Origin: Ancylobacter sp. TS-1
GTDB lineage: Bacteria > Pseudomonadota > Alphaproteobacteria > Rhizobiales > Xanthobacteraceae
NCBI RefSeq assembly: GCF_009223885.1
Contig: NZ_CP045144.1
Location: forward strand, 2,840,001 to 2,904,000
Direction of reading: 5' to 3'
DNA length: 64,000 bases
The notes beneath the pieces are model-generated. The model was given only the letters and a program-made list of their open reading frames with translations, did not search any database and was not told the DNA's origin. The position numbers and the translations under genes were made by a program. Shown here piece by piece: positions 48,409 through 56,671 of the stretch. Each line of letters opens with the position of its first letter. Position 1 is the stretch's first letter.

Positions 48409-48970
48409 CGTTTTTGAACGCCGCCGACGGTATGTCGCTGGGCGATTCAGGCGCAAACGACGAAAAACCCTGAGAACCCGCTTGCATATGACGGGATAAG
48501 TCCATACATCGCGTCTCGCCCAATTTCGCACGTGCCTGTGGTCGCGTGCCGGTCGGCGGAGTTCCGGACAAGAGGCCGGAATATCGCCAACAAGACTGGT
48601 AGCCGGAGGCGAAACCGGCGCACCTCGCTCTCAGCGGGGAACGTGACTTGAAGCAACGACGTAGCGGGCTTTTTTGGTCTCTGTCGGCCCTCCAAAGGTC
48701 GGGAAACTGAAGAGGCACTACTTCTTGCCGGGCGTGCGGTCGGGTCTCCCGTACCAAGCGAAGGCATCGGACGGACGCTAGCGCTCTCCACACGCGCCAG
48801 CGAACGGTTTCGTGCCACGGCTCCATTCCATCCGGCCAACCGGCAAAAGCCGTGCGGTCGGCGAACGGATGCGCAATCTCGCCACGCGCGCGGCTCAATG
48901 ACGCCGCGGGCGGGTGGTCGCATCGGTTCGCAGCCTTTGGGTCGAAGCTTCGGGTCTGTGGGAGAGCGCC
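48409..48970 (+). promoter_or_regulatory. Long structured leader of the decarboxylase gene (probable speF-type RNA)
   Basis: A 562-base non-coding stretch ahead of the ornithine/lysine decarboxylase. A possible promoter (TTGCAT at 48482, weak -10 at ~48505) would give a ~450-base leader. Three hairpins are visible in a row: 48555-48588 (outer GGCG/CGCC, inner TTCCGG/CCGGAA), 48602-48619 (GCCGG/CCGGC) and 48623-48639 (CCTCGCT/AGCGGGG). The Rfam speF motif of alphaproteobacteria is a ~400-nt RNA found upstream of this gene family. Location and size fit, but I have not aligned the sequence to the covariance model. No convincing gene lies here. Confidence 0.6.
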
Positions 48971-50101
48971 ATGACCGACCGTATTCGCGAATTTCTGCGC
49001 AACCGACGTGAGGATGGTCCCTGCGTCGTCGTCGACCTCGACGTGGTGCGCGCCAATTATGCCGCCTTTGCCCGGGCGCTGCCGGACACCCGCGTCTTCT
49101 ACGCGGTGAAGGCCAACCCGGACGCGGCCATCCTCTCGGCGCTGGCCGAGATGGGCTCCTGCTTCGATTGCGCCTCGGTCGCCGAGATCATGATGGCGCT
49201 CGCCGCCGGTGCCAGCCCGGACCGCATCTCCTTCGGCAACACGATCAAGAAGGAGCGTGACATCGCGCGCGCCTTCGAGCTCGGCGTGCGGCTGTTCGCC
49301 GTCGACTGCACCGAAGAGGTCGAGAAGGTCGCCCGCGTCGCCGCCGGCGCGAAGGTGTTCTGCCGCATCCTGTGCGACGGCGCCGGCGCCGAATGGCCGC
49401 TCTCGCGCAAGTTCGGCTGTGAGCCCGCCATGGCGGTCGACGTGCTGGAGCATGCCCACCGCCTCGGCCTCGAGGCGCATGGCGTCTCCTTCCATGTCGG
49501 TTCGCAGCAGAAGAACGTCGAGGCGTGGGACGCGGCGCTCGCTTCCGCCTCGGCGATCTTCGCCGAATGCGCCCTGCGCGGCTTCTCGCTGTCGCTGGTC
49601 AATCTCGGCGGCGGCTTCCCGGCCAAGTACCTGCAGGACGTGCCGGCGGCCGAGGCCTATGGCGAGGCGATCTTCCGCGCCCTGTCGCGCCACTTCGGCA
49701 ACGCCATCCCGCAGACCATCATCGAGCCGGGCCGCGGCATGGTCGGCGCGGCCGGCATGATCGAGGCCGAGGTCGTTCTGATCTCGAAGAAGTCGGCGGA
49801 CGACGAGGTGCGCTGGGTCTATCTCGACATCGGCAAGTTCGGCGGTCTCGCCGAGACGATGGAAGAGGCGATCCGCTACCCCATCGTCACCCCGCGCGAC
49901 GGCGATGCGGTGGAGCCCTGCGTGCTCGCCGGCCCGACCTGCGACTCTGCCGACGTGCTGTACGAGAAGACCCCGGTCCTGCTGCCGGTGTCGCTCGCCA
50001 TCGGCGACAAGGTGCTCATCGAGGCGACCGGCGCCTACACCACCACCTATTCGGCGGTGGCGTTCAACGGCTTCGACCCGCTGCGATCCTATGTGATCTG
50101 A
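48971..50101 (+). CDS. Type III PLP-dependent ornithine/lysine decarboxylase
   Basis: A 376-residue eukaryotic-type (alanine racemase fold) decarboxylase that makes putrescine from ornithine, or cadaverine from lysine. It shows the PLP lysine in RVFYAVKANPDAAIL (Lys47), FDCASVAEI, ISFGNTIKKERDI, VSFHVGSQQKN, the phosphate-binding NLGGGFPAKY, IEPGRGMVGAAGMIEAEV, and the active-site Cys in GPTCDSADVLYEK. ATG 48971 has GGAG upstream. Substrate choice between ornithine and lysine cannot be settled by eye. A long structured leader precedes it and a GNAT acetyltransferase follows. Confidence 0.93.
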   Translation: MTDRIREFLRNRREDGPCVVVDLDVVRANYAAFARALPDTRVFYAVKANPDAAILSALAEMGSCFDCASVAEIMMALAAGASPDRISFGNTIKKERDIARAFELGVRLFAVDCTEEVEKVARVAAGAKVFCRILCDGAGAEWPLSRKFGCEPAMAVDVLEHAHRLGLEAHGVSFHVGSQQKNVEAWDAALASASAIFAECALRGFSLSLVNLGGGFPAKYLQDVPAAEAYGEAIFRALSRHFGNAIPQTIIEPGRGMVGAAGMIEAEVVLISKKSADDEVRWVYLDIGKFGGLAETMEEAIRYPIVTPRDGDAVEPCVLAGPTCDSADVLYEKTPVLLPVSLAIGDKVLIEATGAYTTTYSAVAFNGFDPLRSYVI

Positions 50102-50112
50102 ACGGGTTTCAC

Positions 50113-50203
50113 GTCATCCCGGACGCCGCAGAGCGGCGATCCGGGATCGCCAACCGCCTCTGGCGGGATGCGATCCCGGCTTTCCGTCTCCGGCCGGGAT
50201 GGC
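50113..50203. repeat. REP-like composite palindrome, copy F
   Basis: It starts with GTCATCCCGG and ends with CCGGGATGGC, a one-base variant of the usual end. It lies between the decarboxylase and acetyltransferase genes, both on the plus strand. Confidence 0.8.
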
Positions 50204-50261
50204 GACGTCTCACAATTCCCTGTTCCTCTTTGCCCGGCGCACCCGGGTGTTGGAGGCCGAC

Positions 50262-50861
50262 ATGACCGCCCTTTCGCTCGCTACCGCCGCTCCCGTCATC
50301 TCGCTCGAGACCGAGGCCGATATCGCCCAGCGCGAGGCCCTGCTCGATCTCGCCTTCGGCCGCGCCGCGCGTCTCGCCAAGACCAGCGAGCGCCTGCGCG
50401 AAGGCCGCAAGCCGGCCGAGGGTCTCGCCTTCGCCGCGCATGGCCCGGACGGGCGCGTGGTCGCCACGCTGCGCCTGTGGCACGTCACCGCCGGGCCGTC
50501 CCGGCCGGCGCTGCTGCTCGGCCCGCTCGCCGTGCACCCCTGGTTCCGCGACCGCGGGCTGGGCGGCGCCATGATGACGACCGCCATCTGCGAGGCGACC
50601 CGCCTCGGGCACGGCGCCATCCTGCTGGTGGGCGACGCGCCTTATTACGCCCGCTTCGGCTTCGATGTGGGGCTGACGCAGGGCCTGTGGCTGCCGGGCG
50701 CCTTCGACCGCAACCGCTTCCTCGGGCTGGAACTGGCTTCCGGCGCGCTGAACGAGGCGCGCGGCCTCGTCAGCCCGACCGGCGCGACGCTCGACCTGCC
50801 GAGCCTCGGCGATCTGGTGGCGCGGAGCGCCGGCACGGCCGAGCTGCGCCGCTCGGCCTGA
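50262..50861 (+). CDS. GNAT family N-acetyltransferase
   Basis: A 199-residue acetyltransferase. It shows the GNAT core LLLGPLAVHPWFRDRGLGGAMMTTAICEATRLGHGAILLVGDAPYYARFGFD, with the acetyl-CoA pyrophosphate loop RDRGLGGA. ATG 50262 has GGAGG six bases upstream. It follows the decarboxylase in many Rhizobiales, so a polyamine or related amine substrate is a reasonable guess, not shown. Confidence 0.88.
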   Translation: MTALSLATAAPVISLETEADIAQREALLDLAFGRAARLAKTSERLREGRKPAEGLAFAAHGPDGRVVATLRLWHVTAGPSRPALLLGPLAVHPWFRDRGLGGAMMTTAICEATRLGHGAILLVGDAPYYARFGFDVGLTQGLWLPGAFDRNRFLGLELASGALNEARGLVSPTGATLDLPSLGDLVARSAGTAELRRSA

Positions 50862-50885
50862 GCGTCAAGGGAGCCCGAGAAGACA

Positions 50886-50912
50886 ATGCCCGGCGATGAG
50901 CCGGGCATTTTT
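50886..50912. terminator. Bidirectional terminator between GNAT and ohr genes
   Basis: A perfect 9-bp stem (ATGCCCGGC / GCCGGGCAT) with a GATGA loop is followed by TTTT. It lies between convergent genes. The upstream side (GAAGACA) makes the minus-strand direction weaker. Confidence 0.85.
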
Positions 50913-50951
50913 GCTTTAAGGCGGCGTGCGTTGCGAAGGATCGGCCGCGCC

Positions 50952-51368
50952 TCACCCCACGCTGAGTTCGACCGGGATATTGCCGCGCGTCGCCTTGGAA
51001 TAGGGGCACATGTGATGCGCCGCCTCCAGCACCTCCTTGATCTGGTCGGGGGTGAGGGCGGGCGCCTTGAGCGAGAGCTTCGCGGCCAGGCTGAAGCCGT
51101 CGTCGCCCTTGACCAGCGACACCGCGACGGTGACGGCGGCGCCGGTCACGTCCAGCTTCTTCTGGTGGCCGACAGCCTCGACGGCGGAGCCGAAGCAGGC
51201 GGCGTAGCCGGTGGCGAAAAGGTGCTCGGGCGTCGTCTTGCCAGATTCCAGCACACCGTTCTTGGGCATGCCGAGATCGACGGATACCGAGCCGTCGCTG
51301 GTCTGGGAGTGGCCGTTGCGGCCGCCGACGGCGGTGGCGGTGCCGGTGAAAAGCACGGTTCCGGTCAT
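50952..51368 (-). CDS. ohr: Organic hydroperoxide resistance protein Ohr
   Basis: A 138-residue OsmC-superfamily thiol peroxidase that reduces organic and fatty acid hydroperoxides with lipoylated partners. The two redox cysteines are in GYAACFGSA (Cys58) and HHMCPYSKATRGN (Cys121). NPE-type GKTTPEHLFATG is also present. No OhrR repressor gene is adjacent, unlike in many relatives. Confidence 0.95.
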   Translation of the reverse strand: MTGTVLFTGTATAVGGRNGHSQTSDGSVSVDLGMPKNGVLESGKTTPEHLFATGYAACFGSAVEAVGHQKKLDVTGAAVTVAVSLVKGDDGFSLAAKLSLKAPALTPDQIKEVLEAAHHMCPYSKATRGNIPVELSVG

Positions 51369-51592
51369 GGATGTCTCCTCGCGAAACGGGTCGGGATGTC
51401 GCGACCCACACCAAGAAATGGGGCGTCGCCGGCAGCGGGCAACCGCCGGTACGCAAACGCCTTGCCGGCGCGCACGCCCGCACGATCTGTTCCCGTTTCG
51501 TTTCTTTCCACTTGCCCCGGCCGGCCACAGGGCTTACCTCTCGCACAACCATGCCCGCCATGCCGGGCCTCCCGCATCAGGAGCGCGCCTCC

Positions 51593-52441
51593 ATGCCGAT
51601 CGCGATCCTCAAGGACCGTGCCGTCGCCCGTATCGCCGGGCCCGACGCCGTGCATTTCCTCGACAACCTGCTCACCGCCCGCACCCCCGCGCCGGGCGAG
51701 GCGCGCTACGCCGCCCTGCTGACCCCGCAGGGCAAGATCGTCGCCGACATGATCGTGCTGGCGACCGAGGGCGGTTTTCGCCTCGACGTGCCGCGCCGCA
51801 CCGCCGCCGACCTGCTCAAGCGCCTGCAGCTCTACCGGCTGCGCGCTAAGGTCGAGATCGGCCTGCTCGACGACCTCGCGGTCGCGGTGGCCTGGGGCGG
51901 GGCGAGCCCTCTGGTCGACACCCTCGCCTATGACGATCCGCGCCTGCCCGCGCTCGGCCGCCGCTTCCTGCTGCCGGCCGCCGAGGCGGCGCAGATCGCC
52001 ATGGTGCCTGAAGCACAGTGGCAGGCCCACCGCGTCGCCCTCGGCGTGCCGGAAGGGGGGGCGGATTTCCTCTATGGCGACGCCTTCCCGCATGAGGCGG
52101 ACATGGACCAGCTCGGCGGCATCGACTTCGACAAGGGCTGCTATGTCGGCCAGGAAATCGTCAGCCGCATGCAGCATCGCGGCACGGCCCGCACACGGGT
52201 CATTCCCTTCGCCCTGTGCGGCCCGCCGCCGGCCGAGGGCACGCCGATCACCGCCGGTGGCAAGAGCATCGGGCGCATCGGCTCGGGCGTGGACGGGCGC
52301 GCCCTCGCCCTCGTGCGGCTCGACCGGCTGGAGGAGGCGCGCGCCGGCGGCCATGTGATCGAGGCCGAGGGCGCCGCGCTGGTGCCCGAGCGGCCCGGCT
52401 GGGCGCGCTTCCCGATTCCCGGAACGGAGGATGCGGCGTGA
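51593..52441 (+). CDS. ygfZ: Folate-binding protein YgfZ
   Basis: A 282-residue GcvT-like protein that binds tetrahydrofolate and supports repair or assembly of Fe-S clusters in enzymes such as MiaB. The signature KGCYVGQEIVSRMQHRG is intact near residue 182. ATG 51593 has GGAG upstream; the longer open frame above it overlaps the divergent ohr promoter. It overlaps tag by four bases (GTGA) and is the first gene of a tightly packed four-gene set. Confidence 0.94.
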   Translation: MPIAILKDRAVARIAGPDAVHFLDNLLTARTPAPGEARYAALLTPQGKIVADMIVLATEGGFRLDVPRRTAADLLKRLQLYRLRAKVEIGLLDDLAVAVAWGGASPLVDTLAYDDPRLPALGRRFLLPAAEAAQIAMVPEAQWQAHRVALGVPEGGADFLYGDAFPHEADMDQLGGIDFDKGCYVGQEIVSRMQHRGTARTRVIPFALCGPPPAEGTPITAGGKSIGRIGSGVDGRALALVRLDRLEEARAGGHVIEAEGAALVPERPGWARFPIPGTEDAA

Positions 52442-53022
52442 ACACGCATCGGCACGAGGACGGCCTCACGCGCTGCGCGTGGTGCGGCACCGATCCGCTC
52501 TACGTCGCCTATCACGACACCGAATGGGGCGTGCCGGAATATGACGACCGCGCACTGTTCGAGAAGCTGATCCTCGACGGCTTTCAGGCCGGCCTCGCCT
52601 GGATCACCATATTGCGCAAGCGCGAGGGGTTTCGCGCGGCGTTCGACGGCTTCCGCCCGGAGATCATCGCTCGTTACGGTCCCGAAAAGGTCGAGGCGCT
52701 GATGCAGGACGCCGGCATCGTGCGCAACCGCGCCAAGATCGAATCGACCGTGCGCTCGGCACAAAGCTGGCTCGACATACAGGAGCGCGGGCCCGGCTTC
52801 TCGAAGCTCCTGTGGGAGATCAACGGCCCGGTGCAGGACAATCGCCGCCAGCCGGGCGACGCGCCCATCGTCACCTCGCCGGCGGCGCTCGCCATGTCGA
52901 AGGAGTTGAAGAAGCGCGGCTTCAACTTCGTCGGGCCGACCATCGTCTACGCCTTCATGCAGGCGGTGGGCATGGTGGACGACCACGCCGTCACCTGCCA
53001 CCGGCACGGCCTGCCCTCGTGA
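52438..53022 (+). CDS. tag: DNA-3-methyladenine glycosylase I
   Basis: A 194-residue base-excision repair enzyme that removes 3-methyladenine from alkylated DNA. It shows RCAWCGTDPLYVAYHDTEWGVPEYDDRALFEKLILDGFQAGLAWITILRKRE and FVGPTIVYAFMQAVGMVDDHAVTCHRH, with Cys/His residues for the structural zinc at both ends. The start is GTG, sharing four bases with the ygfZ stop. It is not controlled by an Ada-type neighbour here. Confidence 0.95.
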   Translation: MNTHRHEDGLTRCAWCGTDPLYVAYHDTEWGVPEYDDRALFEKLILDGFQAGLAWITILRKREGFRAAFDGFRPEIIARYGPEKVEALMQDAGIVRNRAKIESTVRSAQSWLDIQERGPGFSKLLWEINGPVQDNRRQPGDAPIVTSPAALAMSKELKKRGFNFVGPTIVYAFMQAVGMVDDHAVTCHRHGLPS

Positions 53023-53033
53023 GCGGCGGCACC

Positions 53034-53714
53034 ATGAGCGCGGCCGACCGCGCCGGGCGGGCCTGGCAGCGCATGCTGTCCGGCCGGCGGCTCGACCTCA
53101 TCCACCCCTCGCCGCTCGACATCGAGATCGAGGACATCGCGCACGGCCTCGCCCGCGTCGCCCGCTGGAACGGGCAGACCCATGGCGAGCATATCTTCTC
53201 GGTCGCCCAGCATTCGGTGCTGGTGGAGCTGATCGCCCGCCGGCAGGCAGCGGCGCGCGGCATGGATCTCGACCGGCGCTGGCGGCTCGCCACCCTGCTG
53301 CACGACGCGCCGGAATATGTGGTGGGCGACATGATCAGCCCGTTCAAGGCGGTCATCGGCGGCGACTACAAGACCGTGGAGGCACGGCTGCTGGCGGCGG
53401 TGAGCCTGCGCTTCGGCCTGCCGGCGCACTGGCCGGCCTCCCTCGTCCAGCGGGTCAAGGCGGCCGACCGCGCCAGCGCCTTCCTGGAGGCGACGCGGCT
53501 CGCCGGCTTCGGCATCGCCGAGGCGCGGCGCTTCTTCGGCACGCCCTTCCCGCTCGACGCGGCGACCGAGCGGGATTATCTGGCGCCGTGGAGCGCGGAG
53601 GAGGCCAAGACGCGCTTCCTCGCCCGTTTCCGCGAACTCGACGCCGAGCCGGCGGCGCCTGCGGGCGAGCGCGACGACGACGCCTTGGCCGAACCGCCGG
53701 GAGAAACGCGATGA
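53034..53714 (+). CDS. HD-domain phosphohydrolase (YfbR-like)
   Basis: A 226-residue HD-superfamily metal-dependent hydrolase. The metal ligands are in ARWNGQTHGEHIFSVAQHSVLV, LATLLHDAPEYVVGDMISPFK and the later KAADRASAFLEA aspartate. The pattern is close to YfbR-type 5'-nucleotidases/HD hydrolases, so nucleotide clean-up is the likely role. GTG 53019 (GTGA overlap with tag) is an alternative start five codons earlier. It ends in a disordered acidic tail and overlaps the phosphatase gene by four bases. Confidence 0.85.
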   Translation: MSAADRAGRAWQRMLSGRRLDLIHPSPLDIEIEDIAHGLARVARWNGQTHGEHIFSVAQHSVLVELIARRQAAARGMDLDRRWRLATLLHDAPEYVVGDMISPFKAVIGGDYKTVEARLLAAVSLRFGLPAHWPASLVQRVKAADRASAFLEATRLAGFGIAEARRFFGTPFPLDAATERDYLAPWSAEEAKTRFLARFRELDAEPAAPAGERDDDALAEPPGETR

Positions 53715-54217
53715 TCCATGTCTGCCCGCTGTCCCGTCTCGAAGAGACCGTGACCCGCACCGGCGCCGCCCATGTGCTCAGCGTCATCAATCTCGGCACG
53801 CCGGTTCCAGTGCCGGCGAGCGTCGCCCGCGACAATCATCTCTTCGTCGGCTTCAACGACATCGTCGCCCCGCAGGAGGGGCTCATCCACCCGGCGGCCG
53901 AGCATGTCGACGCCATTCTCGGCTTCGCCCGCCGCTGGCCGCGCGAGGCGCCGCTGGTGGTGCACTGCTATGCCGGCATCAGCCGCTCGACGGCCTCGGC
54001 CTATATCGCCGCCTGCGCGCTCAGCCCGGAGCGCGACGAGGGCGAACTCGCGCGGGCACTGCGCGCCGCCTCGCCGATCGCCACCCCCAACGCGCTGCTG
54101 GTGGCGCTGGCCGATGCCGCGCTCGGCCGGCGCGGCCGCATGGTCGCCGCCGTCGCCGCCATCGGGCGCGGCCGCGAGGCGATGGAGAACGAGCCGTTCG
54201 AGATCCGGCTCGACTGA
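53711..54217 (+). CDS. Dual-specificity/tyrosine phosphatase family protein
   Basis: A 168-residue cysteine phosphatase. The P-loop HCYAGISRST gives CX5R with Cys86 and Arg92; a candidate general acid lies in GFNDIVAPQEG. It is similar to compact bacterial PTPs of unknown substrate. It starts within the stop of the HD hydrolase gene (ATGA), so the four genes ygfZ-tag-HD-PTP are translationally coupled. Confidence 0.85.
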   Translation: MIHVCPLSRLEETVTRTGAAHVLSVINLGTPVPVPASVARDNHLFVGFNDIVAPQEGLIHPAAEHVDAILGFARRWPREAPLVVHCYAGISRSTASAYIAACALSPERDEGELARALRAASPIATPNALLVALADAALGRRGRMVAAVAAIGRGREAMENEPFEIRLD

Positions 54218-54239
54218 GCCGGGCGACGTCCGGGCCGGC

Positions 54240-54917
54240 TCAGCTCGTCGCCGGCGCGCGGGTCGGTAGCACGACCACGCGGGTGCCGACCGGCACCCGG
54301 CGGTACAGGTCGATGATGTCCTGATTGATGAAGCGCACGCAGCCGGACGACACCTGGGTGCCGATGGTCCACGGTTCGGTGGTGCCGTGCAGGCGGTAGA
54401 GCGTGTCCTGCCCGTCCTTGTAGAGATAGAGCGCGCGGGGGCCGAGCGGGTTGGTCGATCCGCCGACCAGCCCGCCGGCGAAGGGGCCGTAGCGCTCCGG
54501 CTCGCGGGCGATCATCGCCGGCGTTGGCGTCCAGCGCGGCCAGACCGCCTTGCGGGCGATGACGCCCTCGCCACGGAAATTGTAGCCTTCTTCCTTGCCC
54601 ACCCCGACGCCGTAGCGCAGCGCCCGGCCGTTGGCGAGCACGAGATAGGCGAAGCGCGCGCCCGGATCGACCACGATGGTGCCAGGCTGGTAGCGGGTCT
54701 GGTAGGCCACTTCCTGCCGCAGGAACTGCGGGTCGATCTGCGCGAGGTCGACCGCCGGCACCGGGTACGGCTCGTCGGTGATCGCCGCATACATGCTCAG
54801 ATATTGCGGGTCCATGGACGGCGGCAGCACCCGGCTGACGCGGGGCGACTGGGTGGTGGCGCAGCCGGCGAGGGCGAGGGGAGCGGCGAGCAGGAACAGG
54901 CGACGGTCAAGCAGCAT
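54240..54917 (-). CDS. L,D-transpeptidase (YkuD domain), probable lipoprotein
   Basis: A 225-residue peptidoglycan-modifying enzyme that makes 3-3 crosslinks or attaches proteins to peptidoglycan. A lipobox (LALAGC) ends the signal peptide near residue 19. The catalytic motif is HGTTEPWTIGTQVSSGCVRFINQDIIDLY, with the nucleophile Cys in SSGCVR. ATG 54917 is chosen; a GTG at 54932 adds five residues. Confidence 0.9.
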   Translation of the reverse strand: MLLDRRLFLLAAPLALAGCATTQSPRVSRVLPPSMDPQYLSMYAAITDEPYPVPAVDLAQIDPQFLRQEVAYQTRYQPGTIVVDPGARFAYLVLANGRALRYGVGVGKEEGYNFRGEGVIARKAVWPRWTPTPAMIAREPERYGPFAGGLVGGSTNPLGPRALYLYKDGQDTLYRLHGTTEPWTIGTQVSSGCVRFINQDIIDLYRRVPVGTRVVVLPTRAPATS

Positions 54918-55249
54918 GATGAACGCGGACACGGGTATGGGGGGTGAAATGGGACAGTTGCCCTAACCTATAGGCCCAGCTCCGGCAAAATCGTTGACGC
55001 CGGCTTCACGGTGGCGTTATGCGCGCTCTATTGGCCCGGTGCTGTGGCGCCCATGCCTCACCGCGGCGGTGGCGGGCTCCGCCTTGCGCTTCCGCGCCGG
55101 GGCAGGTGGGCGCCGGAGCGGTACATGCGTGCCACGCATCAGTTTTCATGATAGTCATCCTGAAAATTATTCGTTGTTCCCGCCGGCCCGTCCGGCGGTA
55201 GATTCGCTTCTCTCGCCGGCGGCGCCGGCATTCCCTTGCCGAGGCCCGC
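54918..55249. other. Divergent promoter region, no gene seen
   Basis: A 332-base gap between the divergent L,D-transpeptidase and MFS genes. It contains an AT-richer patch at about 55138-55175 ahead of the MFS gene, a likely promoter area. Short open frames here lack ribosome-binding sites and homology. I see no RNA gene or repeat. Confidence 0.5.
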
Positions 55250-56488
55250 ATGTCCGCCGCATCCGCTCCTTCCCGCCCCAGTCTGGCGGCCCGCGCACCC
55301 CTGCTGGTGGTGCTGTGCGGCTGCCTGATCGCCATGCTCAGCTTCGGGCCGCGCGCCTCCTCGGGCATCTTCCTGCTGCCGATGACCGCCGAGTTCGGCT
55401 GGGGCCGCGACACGTTCGGCCTCGCCATCGCCATCCAGAACCTGCTCTGGGGCGTCGGCACCCCCTTCGCCGGCGCCATCGCCGACCGCTTCGGCGTCAC
55501 CCGCGTCCTGTGCGCGGGCGCGGTGGTCTATGCCGCCGGCCTCGCCCTGATGGCCTATTCGTCGACGCCGGGCCTGCTGCACATGTCGGCCGGCGTGCTG
55601 GTCGGCTTCGGCCTGTCGGGCTGCTCGTTCAACATCGTGCTGGCCGCCTTCGGCAAGATGCTGCCGGAGAAGTGGCGGCCGCTCTCCTTCGGCGCCGGCA
55701 CCGCCGCCGGCTCCTTCGGCCAGTTCCTGTTCCCGCCGCTGGCGGCCGGACTCAACATGACCATTGGCTGGCAGGAGACGCTGATCGTCTTCGGGCTCGC
55801 CATGCTGCTGATCATGCCCTTCTCGCTGGCGCTGGCCAGCTCGTCCGCGCCGGCGCGGACGCAGGAGCGCCAGCAGACCATCGGCGCGGCGCTGGGCGAG
55901 GCGTTCCGCCACCGCTCCTATGTGCTGCTGGTGCTCGGCTTCTTCACCTGCGGCTTCCAGCTCGCCTTCGTCACCACCCACCTGCCGGCCTATCTGACCG
56001 ATCGCGGCCTTTCCATCGCCGTCGGCGGCTGGACGCTGGCGGCCATCGGCCTCGCCAACATGGTCGGCTCGCTCGGCTCGGGCTGGCTGTCGAGCCGCAT
56101 GCCGCGCCGCTACCTCCTGGCGGGGATCTATGCCGCGCGCGGCGTCGCCATCGCCGTGTTCGTGCTGCTGCCGGCCTCGCCGGCGGTCTCCATCGGCTTC
56201 GGCGTGGTGCTCGGCCTGCTGTGGCTGTCCACCGTGCCGCCGACATCGGGGCTGGTGATGCTGATGTTCGGCACGCGCTACCTCGCCATGCTGTACGGCT
56301 TCGCCTTCTTCAGCCACCAGGTCGGCGGCTTCCTCGGCGTCTGGCTCGGCGGCCTGTTCTACGAGCGGCTCGGCTCCTACGACTTCGTCTGGTGGCTCTC
56401 GGTCGCGCTCAGCTTCGCCTCGGCCGCGATCAACCTGCCCATCGTCGAGCGACCGGTGGAACGCGCGCCGGTGCCGCAGGCGGCGTGA
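55250..56488 (+). CDS. MFS transporter (OxlT/monocarboxylate-like)
   Basis: A 412-residue major facilitator with about twelve membrane helices. It shows the loop 2-3 motif GTPFAGAIADRFGVTRVL and the pattern SSGIFLLPMTAEFGWGRDTFGLAIAIQNLLWG that is typical of the OxlT/monocarboxylate transporter group, then YLTDRGLSIAVGGWTLAAIGLANMVGSLGSGWLSSRM at the start of the second half. The substrate is unknown. Confidence 0.9.
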   Translation: MSAASAPSRPSLAARAPLLVVLCGCLIAMLSFGPRASSGIFLLPMTAEFGWGRDTFGLAIAIQNLLWGVGTPFAGAIADRFGVTRVLCAGAVVYAAGLALMAYSSTPGLLHMSAGVLVGFGLSGCSFNIVLAAFGKMLPEKWRPLSFGAGTAAGSFGQFLFPPLAAGLNMTIGWQETLIVFGLAMLLIMPFSLALASSSAPARTQERQQTIGAALGEAFRHRSYVLLVLGFFTCGFQLAFVTTHLPAYLTDRGLSIAVGGWTLAAIGLANMVGSLGSGWLSSRMPRRYLLAGIYAARGVAIAVFVLLPASPAVSIGFGVVLGLLWLSTVPPTSGLVMLMFGTRYLAMLYGFAFFSHQVGGFLGVWLGGLFYERLGSYDFVWWLSVALSFASAAINLPIVERPVERAPVPQAA

Positions 56489-56671
56489 ATTCCGCCCGCG
56501 CGCTTTACCGGCGCGCGTTTGCGCGACATTAACCATCGTCCTTCACCATGGGTGCCGTGGTGCCGAAGGCGTTGCGGCGGCGCCACAGTGCGGCGGACAC
56601 GTGCCCCGGCAGGCGGCGCGCGACGGCCGTCGCGCCTTGACAAGGCGGGGCCTACGCAGCGCATCGTAAAA

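Noticed and set aside
48427..48475. A 13-codon open frame in the decarboxylase leader
   Set aside because: No ribosome-binding site and it precedes the likely promoter at ~48482, so translation is doubtful. It is kept as a remark in the leader finding.
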